This document shows, one piece after another, positions 34,396-46,262 of a DNA stretch of 64,000 nt. The notes beneath the pieces are model-generated. The model was given only the letters and a program-made list of their open reading frames with translations, made no database searches and was not told the DNA's origin. How positions within the stretch are numbered: position 1 is the first letter of the stretch; the number at the start of each line of letters is the position of its first letter. Location: assembly GCF_019320115.1 (NCBI RefSeq), contig NC_089593.1:35845835-35909834 (forward strand). Reading direction: 5' to 3'. The DNA comes from Miscanthus floridulus (lineage: Eukaryota; Streptophyta; Magnoliopsida; Poales; Poaceae). The translations under genes and the position numbers were made by a program.

Positions 34396-35689
34396 TAAGT
34401 CAAACACTTGGATCACAAGGGGCAACAAATCATACTAATTGATCAAGATGTGCATGTGTGTGATATAATTGATGGAAGTGGTACTCCTTTGAGATGTTTC
34501 CCTTTTCTAGCTTCTTTTTGAGAGGGCATGGCTACTTTTCTTGTTCTCTCTCCTTTTTTAAACACTAGAGCTTTTTGCTCTTTTATCCTCTCTCTCTCTG
34601 TTTTTTCTATAGCCCATGTCTCTCCTTTTGATGAAAGATAGCTAGAGAGATAACTTTGATTCTCATAGAGCAATAATGAATGGAAAGCATATGTGGTTGT
34701 GTATCCCTAGTGTAGGAATAGCATAAGTATGTGGGTGTATGTGCTCTTAATCAAAAGCATGACAAGTTTCTCTACTTAGATCAACAAGGCTTGAAAAAGC
34801 TCAAAACAAACAAGCAGCTTTTATAGTAGCTTTATCATGTATGAATATGTATTTGGCTCTGGTAGGAATTTATCACCATTGAGGAACTTCTAGCAAGATA
34901 GTTTTAGCATTTTGCAAAACAAACTCTAGGTTGTTTTTACCATTCCTCATATAGGTTCAAAGATTTACTCTAATCTTGGCTACAACATTTCTCACAAAAA
35001 CTTAGACTTGGTTCTAGCATTTGCAACCCACAAAATCATTCCACTTAAGATGAACTCTAAGTTATCATGCTCAAAATTTAAGAAGTATCAGGTTGTATAA
35101 CAAGCTTTTGCAAAGTATTACAGAGCAACTATTCATCATCTCCAAATAACCTTATCATCATTTATTAGAGCAAAGTTTCTTTTAAGATAAATTTCAAGGC
35201 ACTCCTCTCTACATTCTATGATCATGGATTTGACATGTAAAACAAACATGAATGTAAAGAGAGGGTTTAAATTTTTTCATACCTAAGCGGGGAGAAATGT
35301 CTCCCCAAGCTTGCCTTTTGCATAGGTTGGAATGTCTTCTGGCGGCTCTTTGATTATTTCTTTATTGACTAACTACTACTACTAGAATGCATAAATGACT
35401 AAATAACCAAACCTATTACTACTAGATAACTTATTCATTATTATTTATTTATTATATATGTTTTTTTGTAGTTTATTTTATTTAAATGCAAACCCTATCC
35501 TATCATGCATAGCTACTACAAAACTTTATTTATTAACATAAAGTAGCTAAATGCAACTAACTAATCATGCAATGCAAGGCAAATTTATTAGAAATTGAAA
35601 TATGAGATGCAAATACTTAAAATATGGTAAATATGCAAGGGATAAAAAACTTACCTCTTTGATGGACTCAAGGTCATTCTTCCTTGAGC
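34396..35689 (-). other. Non-coding interior of the Athila-like element after protease
   Basis: About 1.3 kb without RT, RNase H or integrase similarity in any frame, AT-rich and with pyrimidine runs. In a full Athila-type element pol would follow the protease, so this marks the missing part. Confidence 0.6.
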
Positions 35690-36560
35690 GGGGGTGTTTC
35701 CTCTTGTTCCACCTTGGAGGTCTTGTTAGGATCAAGGGATGACGAATTTGTGGACGGGTCTTTCTTTTTACGTCATCTCTTTTTGTTCTTCTTCTTCTTG
35801 ATAGGCTTCTTCAGTTCTTCAATCTACTTTGGTTTCTTCATCTTGATTCTCTTCGGATGCTTCTTCTTTTCCTGTTTCTCATCAAAGTGGGGTTGTCCAG
35901 AGGCAAAAGCAAATATTTTTTTCTTTCCAGTAAAGTGGAATTGGATTTGCCCAGAAGCCACATATATGCAAGCATTTGCAGTATTAAGGAAAGGACGACC
36001 AAGAATTAAAGGTGTATCCTTGTCATTGCCCATGTCTAAGATCATAAAATCTATAGGGACATAAGCGTCTCTCACTTTAACTAATAAATCGGTGTCTACT
36101 CCCTCATGATAATGGGTGGATTGATCGGCTAGCTATAAGTAAACTGAGGTTGGAGCTAAGGTTGTGTAAAACAATCTATCATAAGTTTCCTTAGACATAA
36201 TGTTAACACTAGAACCTAGATCACAAATGGAATGATGAAAAGTGTGGGGTCCTATGGAGCAAGTAATGACGGGGTTCCTAGGATCACCTTTCTTAATAGG
36301 AAATCCCCAACCATTTACATAAAAGTCATACCTTGCCATGACAAGGTTGGTTGTCTCCATGGTTCCTTCAGGTTTGCTAGGAATTCTATCTTTTTCATAG
36401 GATGGTATGGCAACAGCTATTTGGGCTAATTGAGTTTCTATCATCTTATTGAAACTAAGTTGATTCTTTAAGACAGAAGAAAACTCATCCAATTTAGCAT
36501 TTATATTTTCCAACATCTTATCATGAGCATGCAACTTTTTATTAATGCTATCAGTCATTA
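35690..36560 (-). pseudogene. gag C-terminus and aspartic protease of the Athila-like element
   Basis: The gag tail has LKNQLSFNKMIETQLAQIAV. It runs into the protease, with active-site block CDLGSSVNIMSKETYD (canonical D-T/F-G changed to D-L-G) and the closing block TPLILGRPFLNTANA. A Lys-rich tail (KKKKHPKRIKMKK-like) follows, then stops. The protease is split by a frame change between 36133 and 36075. Confidence 0.75.
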
Positions 36561-37144
36561 TACCATTGCTATAAGCAAGATCTTTAAGGAAAGCATAACT
36601 ATTAATTATTACCTTGATTATTCAAACGTTGAGAAGAGTAATAATTGTTACCTCCTTGATTGTTGGAGCGCTGATTCCATCCTTGATGTTGTTATGGACG
36701 AAACCCGTTGTCGGTGTTGACGAAGTTGAGATCCTCCTGGGTCTTAGGATAGGAATTTGCCAAATGTCCAACATCTCCACAGACTTTGCAAGTCATGTGG
36801 GAATCCATGGCTTTGAGTGTCTCTTGGGCACTCATCTTCTCATAATGTTCTACTCACTTCGCGAGTAGTTCCATATTAGCTGCAAGCATGTTAATTTCTT
36901 TAATTGAATGCATACCTCATTCACGAGTAGTTGGAGTCAATTTGTCGCTCCATCCTTGGTTAGAAACCATCTTCTTAATCAGTGTCTTTGCATCTGCAAC
37001 ACTTAGTGAAAAGAATGCTCAACCAACAACATCATCTAAATGGCTCCTATCTAACAAAACTAATCCATGGTAGAAGTTCTGGATCAAAAGCTAGTCTTCC
37101 ATGCCATGGTGTAGGCATGTAGAGACATACTCTTGCATTCATTC
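36561..37144 (-). pseudogene. Broken gag middle of the Athila-like element
   Basis: Between the capsid and protease parts the minus strand has pieces of gag, including KAMDSHMTCKVCGDVGHLAN, a zinc-knuckle-like CX2CX4H whose last Cys is replaced. They are interrupted by several TAG and TAA codons. Confidence 0.55.
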
Positions 37145-37573
37145 CTAAGCCTTAGGAATTGACTCATCTGCTTGTTGTTGAAAACTAGAGATCTTATTGC
37201 GAAGAGCATTAGACTTCCCCATAGGGAAAAACTTGACTAGGAAAGCGTTGGAACACTTGTTCCAGGTATCTACAACATTGTGGTTAGAGTAAAACCATTG
37301 CTTAGCCTTTCCTAACAAAGAGAAGGGAAAAAGGCAAAGACGTATAGCTTCTTGGGTCACTCCTTTTATGGTGAATGTGCTACAAATCTCCAAAAAGTGT
37401 TGGAGGTGAGCATTTGCATCCTCGTGGGCTTTCCCACAAAATAAACTAGCTTGAACCATCATAATTAAAGCTAGCTTAGGCTCAAAGTTAGCGTCCCTAT
37501 TGATAACATTGGGTCTGGTGGCCGCATTAGTAGTCGAGGGTGCATAAAAATCACAAATGGACTTATCGGCCAT
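37145..37573 (-). pseudogene. gag (capsid) of the Athila-like element
   Basis: The start is at 37573 (MADKSICDFYAPS). The capsid part has FEPKLALIMMVQASLFCGKA, AHLQHFLEICSTFTIKGV, AIRLCLFPFSLLGKAKQW and FLVKFFPMGKSNALRNKIS, the usual order of Athila-type gag. It ends at a TAG where the family reads on. Confidence 0.82.
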
Positions 37574-37684
37574 GATCGTGTTGGGTAGTGATAGGATAGG
37601 AGGGAAAAAGGATAAACTACTTAGGATAACTAAAATCCTAGTCAGCAAAGCTAACACAAAAAATAAATTCGATACCAGTTGCCT

Positions 37685-37702
37685 TCCCCAGCAACGGCGC
37701 CA
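37685..37702 (-). promoter_or_regulatory. Primer-binding site of the Athila-like element
   Basis: The minus strand reads TGGCGCCGTTGCTGGGGA, 8 bp inside the right LTR. It is close to the Asp-tRNA type primer site known for Athila elements (TGGCGCCGTTGCCGGGGA), with one difference. Confidence 0.8.
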
Positions 37703-37710
37703 GAAATGCT

Positions 37711-39265
37711 TGTTGATACTTAACGACTAGTGAAGAAATTCCACAAGCGCACAAAACTATCACATAACACTTCGCTCGGTGAGTACCGAGTGTCAAATTT
37801 ATATTTTCCCACACAAAGGCAGAAGGCTAAATTTATATTTTTAGTTAGGATTGCTAAAGGAAAGCCCAAGTGTATCCTAGGTAGGTGAATGATAATGGTG
37901 GGTTGAGTGTGAACTACCTAAACAAACTAAATAACAAGCTACGCTAGAGATAGCAAGGTGGGAGAGCGAGCGATATATCTTTCAGTAACAAAGGGGTAAA
38001 CTAATGACTAGGAGAAATGCGCTAGTACTTCGGGGCATAACCCGTTTACCAATGAGGAGAGTTAAATAGACAACATCTATCACGAGCCCTACGATTTAAT
38101 AATTTGACCTATTGTGGTAGAATACAAAGGATGGATAAGGCTGTCACCACTTGCCAACTACCACAATCTATCCAGAGGCCTAGTCGTATCCACTGGTAAT
38201 CTATAGCCTAAGCACCTCGCTTAATCTATAGGCTTACTACTTCGATCCGAGCTCTGATAAAATAAGATCAAAGTACCCAAACCAGACGGTGGAACTGGTA
38301 CTAACAAAAAACTACTAATTAAATGATAACCTATGCTACTAATACCAAGCAATAAGCACCTAAGCTCACTAATGATGAACAATAATGAACAAGTACTTAA
38401 GCAAAGCAAAGCAATAATACTAGACAAAAGTACTAAAAGTAAAGTACTGAATAAAGCAAATACTAAAAGAATTACAAAAGAGCTATACCAGACCCAGAAG
38501 ATTCTTTTGGACTTCGAGAGAAGCTCTGCTCTTGCTCTACTTCCACTACTAGACTACTACTCTAAAGCTAAGCTAAGCTAGAAAGCTTGGAGAAGCTTGG
38601 AGATCTTGGAATTGAATGGGGCACTTCTCCACCGAGCACCACACTGTCTATTTATAGTGTAGAGAGGCATGGGGGGTACTTGTAGGCAACATGAGGTCGA
38701 TTGGGTGCCTTGGGGCACCGGGCGGTGCTAGGGGGCGCTGGCTGGCCCTCCATTCCACCACTTCTTGATTCTACGGTGCTGGTTGGCTCTCAATGGCGGT
38801 TGTGAAGTAGGCACATGTCAAAATTTGGATAGTAAGGCGGTTTATAGGTCGGTTGGAGGCTCCCAAGTGTATGATGGTGGCCCGATGGATCCACAACAAC
38901 TCCATCTCATCCATCAGTGCAATCCGACTTAGATCAAAGCATGAGAATGCTTGTGGAGCAGCTCCCTTGGATCGGTTACGTGGATGGGGCTAAAGTGGCG
39001 CTGGGTGGAACCCATGTGGGGCCAGCTAGTGTGGCATGTGGGCCCTTGGACCCCCTACCACGTCCACTTGGTGCCTATGTCCATATTTGTCACCATTTTG
39101 GGCCATTTTTGCTATAATTTTCTGCATACAAATAATTCTACAAGCACAAGTGGAACTAGGCGAATTATAAACAAAATGTAACATTTGTGATGATGATTTA
39201 CCTCACTTTATCATGCTTTTGGGTGGAATGTTGATGATAAAAATAGATGTTAGTGACCATCAACA
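37711..39265 (-). repeat. 5' LTR of the Athila-like element
   Basis: 1555 bp, the partner of 18873-20394. It contains the same TATTTATAGTGTAGAGAGGC segment seen in the other LTR (in plus orientation). Confidence 0.85.
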
Positions 39266-41140
39266 CAAGCCATGGAAGATGACATAGAGGGAGAAATGAA
39301 AGGCAATTTGATTAACGTCTATGCCTTATGCTCCCAAGTAGAACAATGGTAAAAACCCTCCCACATGAACACTTTTGCTACTAACACCCTCTTTGTATGG
39401 TATGCATTTTTAGGGTTAGATGATGACATGGGGGAGTACTGGTCAAAGCTAGTTCTTTTCAAGAAAGAAGTTCTTTACATGGACAAGGAAGGCTAGGCTA
39501 CTCCTTGAGTATAAACCAAGCTTCCAAGGTTTCGAAGTCACAATGAAGCAAGCTTCCACAAATCTTAGTTAGAAAGGGAAGGCTTCAATAAGAGGTGGAA
39601 GGAACAAAGGAGATCTAGGATCAATGGGAGTGGCCTATTTCTATGTCCAAAGATGGGGAAGTGGACAATTAATGATCCAGACGGTGCCATACTCCTAGGA
39701 TTCCCAACTACCAGATATGCTGGCTACCGAATCTGTGCCGAAGAAGACCTGAAGGATCATGACTCACCTATTCAAGGAAGGGTATCCGAAGATCATGCTA
39801 AGACTCTGACTAGGGCATGACTATGTAACTTGTAGGGCAAGTAGGTCTCAGATATAAATAGCTAGCTATTCGCCCTATTGTAATCATCGAAACTCTCAGA
39901 GGCATAGCCATCTTGTAATCACCATCTCGCTATTTGACGAAATCATAATACAAACAAGTAGCAACTAGATGTAAGGCTTTTACTCACTTCTCGAGGGCCC
40001 AAACTAGTATAAATCTCATATCCTAACTGTGGTTGCTCTCTGCATCAAGCTAATTACTCCAAGAACCGAATATCTACCGATAAAAACATCGATAGTGGCA
40101 TGCTAGGTAGGGGGATTTCGCACAAAGAGTGATCATGCCGATATTGAACAATGCTTGCGTTAAAGATCCAATTGCTTTTGATGCAATCATCTGGCCAAGC
40201 TCCATTAGATCCAAGGCAATAGGAGAAATCCTCTTATTTCCCTAACCAATGTTGACATCCCACTACGTGTCACCAACCATCCGTTTCGATAGTTCGGTAT
40301 TCGAGCACTAGGAAAACATCGACCCACCGCTTGACAAGGCACAAGGACTTGATTCGATCTATGTCAGAACCCTCCCCATCAATCTATCCTTAGGTCAAGT
40401 TTCTATTGAATGGGATAGTAGGAATAGTCCCGATTCTGACAAAGCAAAGGATGAAGTCCACCTTGTGCAAAATTGTCACATCTGTGCAACATCTTAGCAT
40501 CGGAAGGTTATCCACACCAAGCGATTAGAGACCCGCACTTCACAATGTACCGATGACAAGTCAGAAACCATGCACTTCATCAAAATAGCCCAACCAGGAT
40601 TTTGCATGAAGCCGTGCCTGGGGGGGTTGGTTAGATGACTCTATGCTAATCAAGAAAGGAGATTCTGGCCGCCTGGTTATTTCTATAGCAATCGGCTAGC
40701 AATAGTTCGATGAAGTCATCTGTGACATTGGCTCTAGCGTAAATATCATACCCAAGGTAATCTATGATAATGTTGTACAATTCGAGCCCCTACTGCACAC
40801 AACCATGCATCTTAGGTTTGCAGATCGTTCGACCCGCCGGGTAGAAGGAATCATAGATAATGTCTGCGTACGCATCGGACATTCATATGTAATAGCAGAT
40901 TTCATAGTGCTGGACACAGGTCGAAACCCAAACACCCCCATAATTTTGGGATGACCTTTTCTACATACTGCCAATGCCACCATCTTTGCTGGAATAACCG
41001 AGGTTTGTTTCTACCTCAAAGAAAGAATAGAGCAATTCCCCTTTTACCGTCTCGTCAATGCATCCATACATCGAGTGTGAACTGGGAGGTCAAGGAGAAG
41101 GGCTCCAAGGTCTAGTGGCCTCAATAACGTAGAGCATTAC
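39266..41140 (+). mobile_element. Degenerate Ty3/gypsy 5' end: LTR part, primer site, gag/protease relic
   Basis: An LTR-like end with the TATA-like AGATATAAATAGC (near 39850) runs to about 40095. TGGCATGCTAGGTAGGGGG at 40096-40114 fits a primer site. Degenerate coding sequence follows, and the protease is readable from 40715 in one frame. It has DIGSSVNIIPKVIYD, then IILG followed by TGA at 40952 where Arg is expected (CGA to TGA), then PFLHTANA. The copia LTR cuts it off at 41141. The left end is not defined. Confidence 0.6.
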
Positions 41141-42627
41141 TGAAAGCATCTAGGCCCCTAGTTGGGTTTCGGTGATTAATGACAATACATGATTACTGTA
41201 ACTAATGTGTGTTTTACAGAGGCAATTAAGTTAGGTCACGATAATGGAGATCGATTGGGCTATCATGGTGGTCATGCCCCTATGATGGAAATCATTTCGA
41301 TTTTTAAAGGATGGATGACAAGGTTAAGGATGGACTAGTTCTAAGCATAGTTTGGAGTTAAAGAGACACTTAGAGTAGTTTAGGACTTTGTTTTTTCTTT
41401 TGGCCGTACTATTAAGGGGGGTATGGACAGGTAGCTTGACCTAGGTGAGTCTAGTGGGTTAGGTATGGTGCACACTTGTCTAATCTAGCACTAGGTAGCT
41501 CCTAAAAAGCCCTTAGATCAATTGGAGTAAACTTCATTCACGTATGATTGAGAGTTGGAAGTGAATGGAGGGTCAAATACTGACCGGATACTGGTTCTGG
41601 TGTGACCGGATGGTGGCGCAAAGTCTGGTCAGTTTATTTGATCAAGGTGATATCGTCTGGTGCGACCGGATGCTGAGAGGTGAGCGACCGGACGCTGGGT
41701 GCCAGCGTCCGGTCGACTCCAGTAAGGTTCCAGAGAGGGAAAATGATGACCAGACGCTTCCGGTCAGTGTTGACCGGACGCTGTCCTACGTCCGATCACA
41801 ACTTAAATACTGGAGTTCGGGGAGAACTGACCGGAGCATTCGGTCAACATGACCGGAGCATCCGATCACCCTGTAGAGGCACATAACAGTTTGTTTTGAA
41901 CACGGGTGTATAAATACTTCCTCCATTCATGTGAGGGGGTACTTTTGCTCATTCCAACAGCTGAGAAACACCCTTGAGAGTGCCAAGAAGAGTAAGGTCC
42001 TAGTGAGGTGATTGAGATTTGAGAATCCAAGAGTGAGACCTCATTAGTGAAAGCAAGAATAGCAAAGTGTGCATCCACCCTTCTCATTAGGCTTGTTGTG
42101 GTCAAGTGAGAGTTCGTTCTTGTTACTCTTGGTGATCGCCATCACCTAGACAGCTTGGTGGTGATTGGGAGCTTGGTGATCATCCGGCGGAGCTTGTGGA
42201 TGACCCAACTCAAGTTGTGAGCAGTTGTGGGTGATTCACCGCGATGGAGTGTCAAAGAATCAACCTGTAGAGAGCACTTGATCCTTGCGCGGATCAAGGG
42301 GGAGCTACACCCTTGCGTGGGTGCTCCAACGAGGACTAGTGGGGAGTGGCGACTCTCTGATACCTCGGCAAAACATCGTCGTGTTCCTCCTTCTCTCTTT
42401 ACTTTGATCATTTACTTTGAGCAATTCAATTCTTGTCTTCACATTCATAGAATTGTCATGCTAGAGTAGGATTGGAACTTAGGTTGCAAGTCTTTTTGTG
42501 CGGTAGAACATTAGAAACACTTTCTAGGCACAAGGGGTGAAGTTGGGCTAACTGTAGTGCTTAATTATTGCAAAGAAATTTAGAATTAGCCCAATTCACC
42601 CCCCTCTTAGGCATCTTAATCCTTTCA
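41141..42627 (+). repeat. 5' LTR of the copia element
   Basis: 1487 bp, starting TGAAAG and ending CTTTCA (a perfect 6-bp inverted end). It has repeated TGACCGGACGC/GCGTCCGGTC words at 41580-41875. The same family has a solo LTR at 4707-6287. Confidence 0.92.
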
Positions 42628-42629
42628 AT

Positions 42630-42641
42630 TGGTATCAGAGC
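42630..42641 (+). promoter_or_regulatory. Primer-binding site, initiator Met tRNA
   Basis: TGGTATCAGAGC, 2 bp after the LTR, is the standard plant copia primer site, complementary to the 3' end of initiator Met tRNA. Confidence 0.92.
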
Positions 42642-42679
42642 CTCATGCTCATGAATTAGACTTAACCATCTTGAGAAAG

Positions 42680-44398
42680 ATGTCTCACGGGGATGGTCCT
42701 CCTCCTATCTTTGAGGGGGATGATTTTCCTTATTGGAAAATCCGCACAGAGGCATATTTAGAAGCTCTAGATGTTGAAATACTTAGAGCCACCTCACAAG
42801 GCTTCCCAAAACCTCGAGATGCCACACACCTACAAGGTGATGAGGTGAATTACGAGAAATAGAATGGAAAGGCTCAAAACACCATCTTTAGAGGCCTTTG
42901 CAAAGATGTGTTCAACCGGGTGAGGAACCACAAAGACGCCCATGCACTATGGTCAGATATTTATGCGCTCCATGAGGGAACAAAGAGCGAGCATGAGGAA
43001 CGCTATCATCTTGTCATGATAATGCTAAATTCATTTGAAATGCTTCCTAAAGAGAGTGCTAATGAAATGTACTCACACTTGAATGTTCTTGTAGGGGAAG
43101 TCAATGGGCTTGGACTCACTCAAATGCAACCATCCGATGTTGTAAGAAAGATCTTGAGTGTCCTCTCTATTGATAAATGTGGGCATATTGTGACCATGCT
43201 TCATCAAGGTGATCTTTCCACCGCTACACTGACACAAATCTTGGGAAAGATCAATGCTCATGATATGTACATGCACATCACACCACAAGATGGCTCATCC
43301 TCTACTAAGAAGAAAGAGAAGGACTTAGCATTCAAAGCTAGCCAAGAGAAGGGCAAAGCAAGGCTTGAGTATGAGAGCTCAAGTGATGATGAAATTGATG
43401 ATGCAAGTCTTGATCTCATGGTGAGAAGAACCACCAAGATGCTAAAGAAGCTCAACAAGTGTGGCATCAAGTTTGATGGGAAGAAAAAGAAGTTCTTCAC
43501 TAGCTCTAGAAGGAAGCCGATCTCGAAGATGGATTGCTACAATTGTGGAGAACTTGGTCATCTAGCACACCAATGCACAAAGCCCAAGAAAGACAAATAC
43601 AAGAACAAGTACAAGGGCAAGAAAGATGACTCAAGTAGTGAAGAAAAAGATGAGAAGAAGAAAAACAAGCCATACAAAAAGAAAAATGGCAAAAAGGACT
43701 TCCACAAGAAGAAGAATGGGAAGGCCTACATCGTCGGTGATTGGCTCACGGACATTAATTCATCAAGTTGCTCATCCGATGATGATAGTGATAATGAGAA
43801 GGTGGCCACCATTGTGATTAACTCTTCATCATCTTCACCAACACCACCGCTATCATCCTCTACACACCTATGCCTTATGGCCAAGGGTGAACGAAAGGTA
43901 TCAAATGATGATGATAGTAGTAGTGATGATCATGCTAACAATGATGATTGTGATAGTGATGATGATGAATTTGAATTAGCTTCATATGATGGACTTATCA
44001 AATTGCTAAACAAATATACTAGGATCATTAGAAATACTAGAGCTAAGAATGACAAGCTAGAAGTTAAGAATGATTCTCTTTTAGCTAAATGTGATATAGC
44101 CAAAAAGGCTAGTGTTGAGCTTAGAGAAGCAAATGATGCTATAACATCCAAACTCAAGGAGCTCAAATCTTCTAAGAAAGAGCTTAAAAAAACATGATAA
44201 ACTTGAGAGGATACATAATGAGCTCATCACTAGCCATAACATGCTAAAAGAAGAATATACTACTCTTAAGATTAATCATGATAATCTTGTCATTGCTCAA
44301 GAATATTTATCCAATGAGCCATATGATGCTACTAACAATGTTGTTAAGATTGATATAGCTATATCATGTGATGATTTGATCATTGAGAGCATTGAGCA
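42680..44398 (+). pseudogene. gag of the copia element, interrupted
   Basis: The start is at 42680 (MSHGDGPPPIFEGDDFPYWK). A TAG at about 42860 replaces the Trp codon of the family. The frame then runs to 44197, where an extra A shifts it, and similarity continues to 44398. Domains: gag capsid (copia UBN2 type) about residues 1-190, zinc knuckle CYNCGELGHLAHQC at 43535-43576, Lys-rich stretch, Ser/Asp-rich acidic stretch, and a coiled coil. It is stopped by a foreign insertion at about 44400. Confidence 0.88.
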
Positions 44399-44399
44399 A

Positions 44400-45395
44400 A
44401 TAATGGAGACGGGGATCCCGATCTTCCATCAGGTGATGGTAACTATCGTTGTGGCGGAGAATGACACACCGATCTGGCTTCAGATCGAAAGATCGAACCT
44501 TGCAATCTTAGCACCACAACTCCTCTGGTTATCAACTAAGTCACGGACCAGGTTGACCTCACCAAGAAGGCTAATCCCTGCCTGTGCAACGAAGAACACA
44601 AGCAAGAACAAGAAAGAACGCAACCAAATTGCAGATGAAAGATTAATCTCACGAGTTGGGGTCTCACAAACCGAAGAACGGCGAAACTGTTTCTTGATAG
44701 AATAATCTAAGCAAAACCCAAAACCTAATGATGGCAGAGGCGTATGATTATAAAGGTCTTAGGGTCATCGCCTACCCTGGACGCGCCCCCTAATGGGCCC
44801 AAACATGATACACGGTCCAACGGACCAAAAGTAGGTGTCGCAGCACCCTGGCAGATTCTGGACACTGATTTGTTTTGACGATTCCTGTTGATTCCGAAGA
44901 GGTTTTGATGTGAAACCACTTGGATTGGCTTCCTTATCAAATTAGCTTTCCATCCATATGTGGATCATCAAAAACAGAGTTCGGATGCGTCCTGGGCATC
45001 CATTTTATTGCAGACTGGTCCTGATGGCCGTGGCAGACTCGAACTCAGATTGGACTAGGCCTCTGGCTTGGCTTGGACGTCCTTGCTGGCCTCCTAAGGT
45101 GGTGGCCAAGGAGGAGGACGTCCAAGACCATCTCTTAGGTGTTCTTTATCTTCTTGGGGCGTGCTCCAACTTGGGCCTGGGTCCCAAGGATGTCTAACAA
45201 GCCCATGACGACAGTGTAGCTCCCGCCAGAAATAGTGATAGAGTATATTGGTGATTTGGAGGCCTTACCGACGTGATATTGAGATGGGACTAGATCTATT
45301 TGAAAGCTTATCAAACAAGCTTTCCATCAAGTGCTCATTGACCTCGATCGCACTCCGGATGGATGAGTTATGGCCTTCCCAATAAGGCACTATCG
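44400..45395. mobile_element. Insertion of about 1 kb inside copia gag, family unknown
   Basis: The gag reading ends after ESIEQ at about 44398 and gag-like sequence resumes near 45400. The DNA between them is non-coding and unlike the copia element in composition. It begins TGGAGACGGGGATCCCGATC at 44404. AATAA occurs directly before (44399-44403) and again near the right side (about 45379), but no convincing end pair was found. It may be a solo LTR or other small element. Borders are approximate. Confidence 0.5.
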
Positions 45396-45399
45396 GGCT

Positions 45400-46248
45400 G
45401 CCGACGAACCAAAAGTTCAACTTTGATGAACTTCTATTATAAAACACATTTGAACCTACAATCAAATAGTGACATGTACATATGGAACCAAGTGAATTAT
45501 AACCAAAGCCACTATGTAAATGTAGGAATGAGCGCACCTTATAATCATTGTTCATATCCAAAGGTGCCATGTCCTCATCAGCAAAGTTCTAGTAGCAAGG
45601 GCAAGCAAGTGGTTGAGACCGATAGTTATGATGAGTATGTCAAGCTCAAGAATGACAATGAAAAGCTCAAGAAAGATCTTGAAGAGATAAAAAGCCACAA
45701 CACTATTGTGCTAAAAACTCTGGATCATGATGGTGATTTGATTCTTGAGAATGAGAAGCTCAAAGAAGAGAACAAGAAACTCAAGGAAGAGAAAAACAAT
45801 GATGCACTCAAGGAAGAGAACAAGAAGCTCAAGTTGGAGAAAGAGCATCTTAAGATTGGATTGTGCAAATTCACAAGAGGCAAGCATCTTCAAAGTGAGC
45901 TACTAATGAACACCATCATGAAGATGGATAGAAGTGGCATTGGGTACTTGGCAAACCAAGAGAAGAAGGCTTAAGCTCAACAACAACACAAGTCAAAGCC
46001 AAAGCCAAAGAGATATTTTGAGTGTGGACAAGAAGACCACTTTGCCCATGAGTGCCAAACCCTTGCCCAAGCATGCTAGACCTTTTGCTTTCAATGCTCA
46101 TTACATGTTTAGAAAGGATTCTAGTGGAAAGATGAAAGTCATGTTGTTAGGACCACCCAACAAGAATAGGCCTAAGAAAATTTGGGTAGCAAAGTCACTT
46201 GTTGAGAAGGTGAAGGGCCCTCAACAAGTTTGGGTTCCTAAAGCTTGA
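45400..46248 (+). pseudogene. gag C-terminal part of the copia element
   Basis: A Lys/Glu-rich coiled coil (LKEENKKLKEEKNNDALKEE) and the MNTIMKMDRSGIGYLANQEK block are in frame up to a TAA after EKKA near 45972. A second zinc knuckle follows with its first Cys replaced by Tyr (YFECGQEDHFAHEC), then KHARPFAFNAHYMFRKDSSG in another frame, ending at 46248. Confidence 0.8.
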
Positions 46249-46262
46249 TCTCTTGTGTGTAG

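Larger units (their letters stand above)
18873..39265 (-). mobile_element. Athila-like Ty3/gypsy element, gag-protease only, carrying a nested insertion
   Basis: LTRs are 18873-20394 (1522 bp) and 37711-39265 (1555 bp). Both start TGTTGATACTT and end GACCATCAACA in plus orientation. The primer site next to the right LTR places the 5' end on the right, so the element reads on the minus strand. The flanks CAACG (18868-18872) and CAAGC (39266-39270) may be a decayed 5-bp duplication. Without the nested element (20849-34390) the interior is about 3.8 kb and holds only gag and protease. There is no sign of RT, RNase H or integrase, so the element would depend on others for copying. Confidence 0.82.

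Noticed and set aside
41565..41886. Open frames inside the copia LTR
   Set aside because: They are made of the repeated GACCGGACGC words and have no protein-like features.
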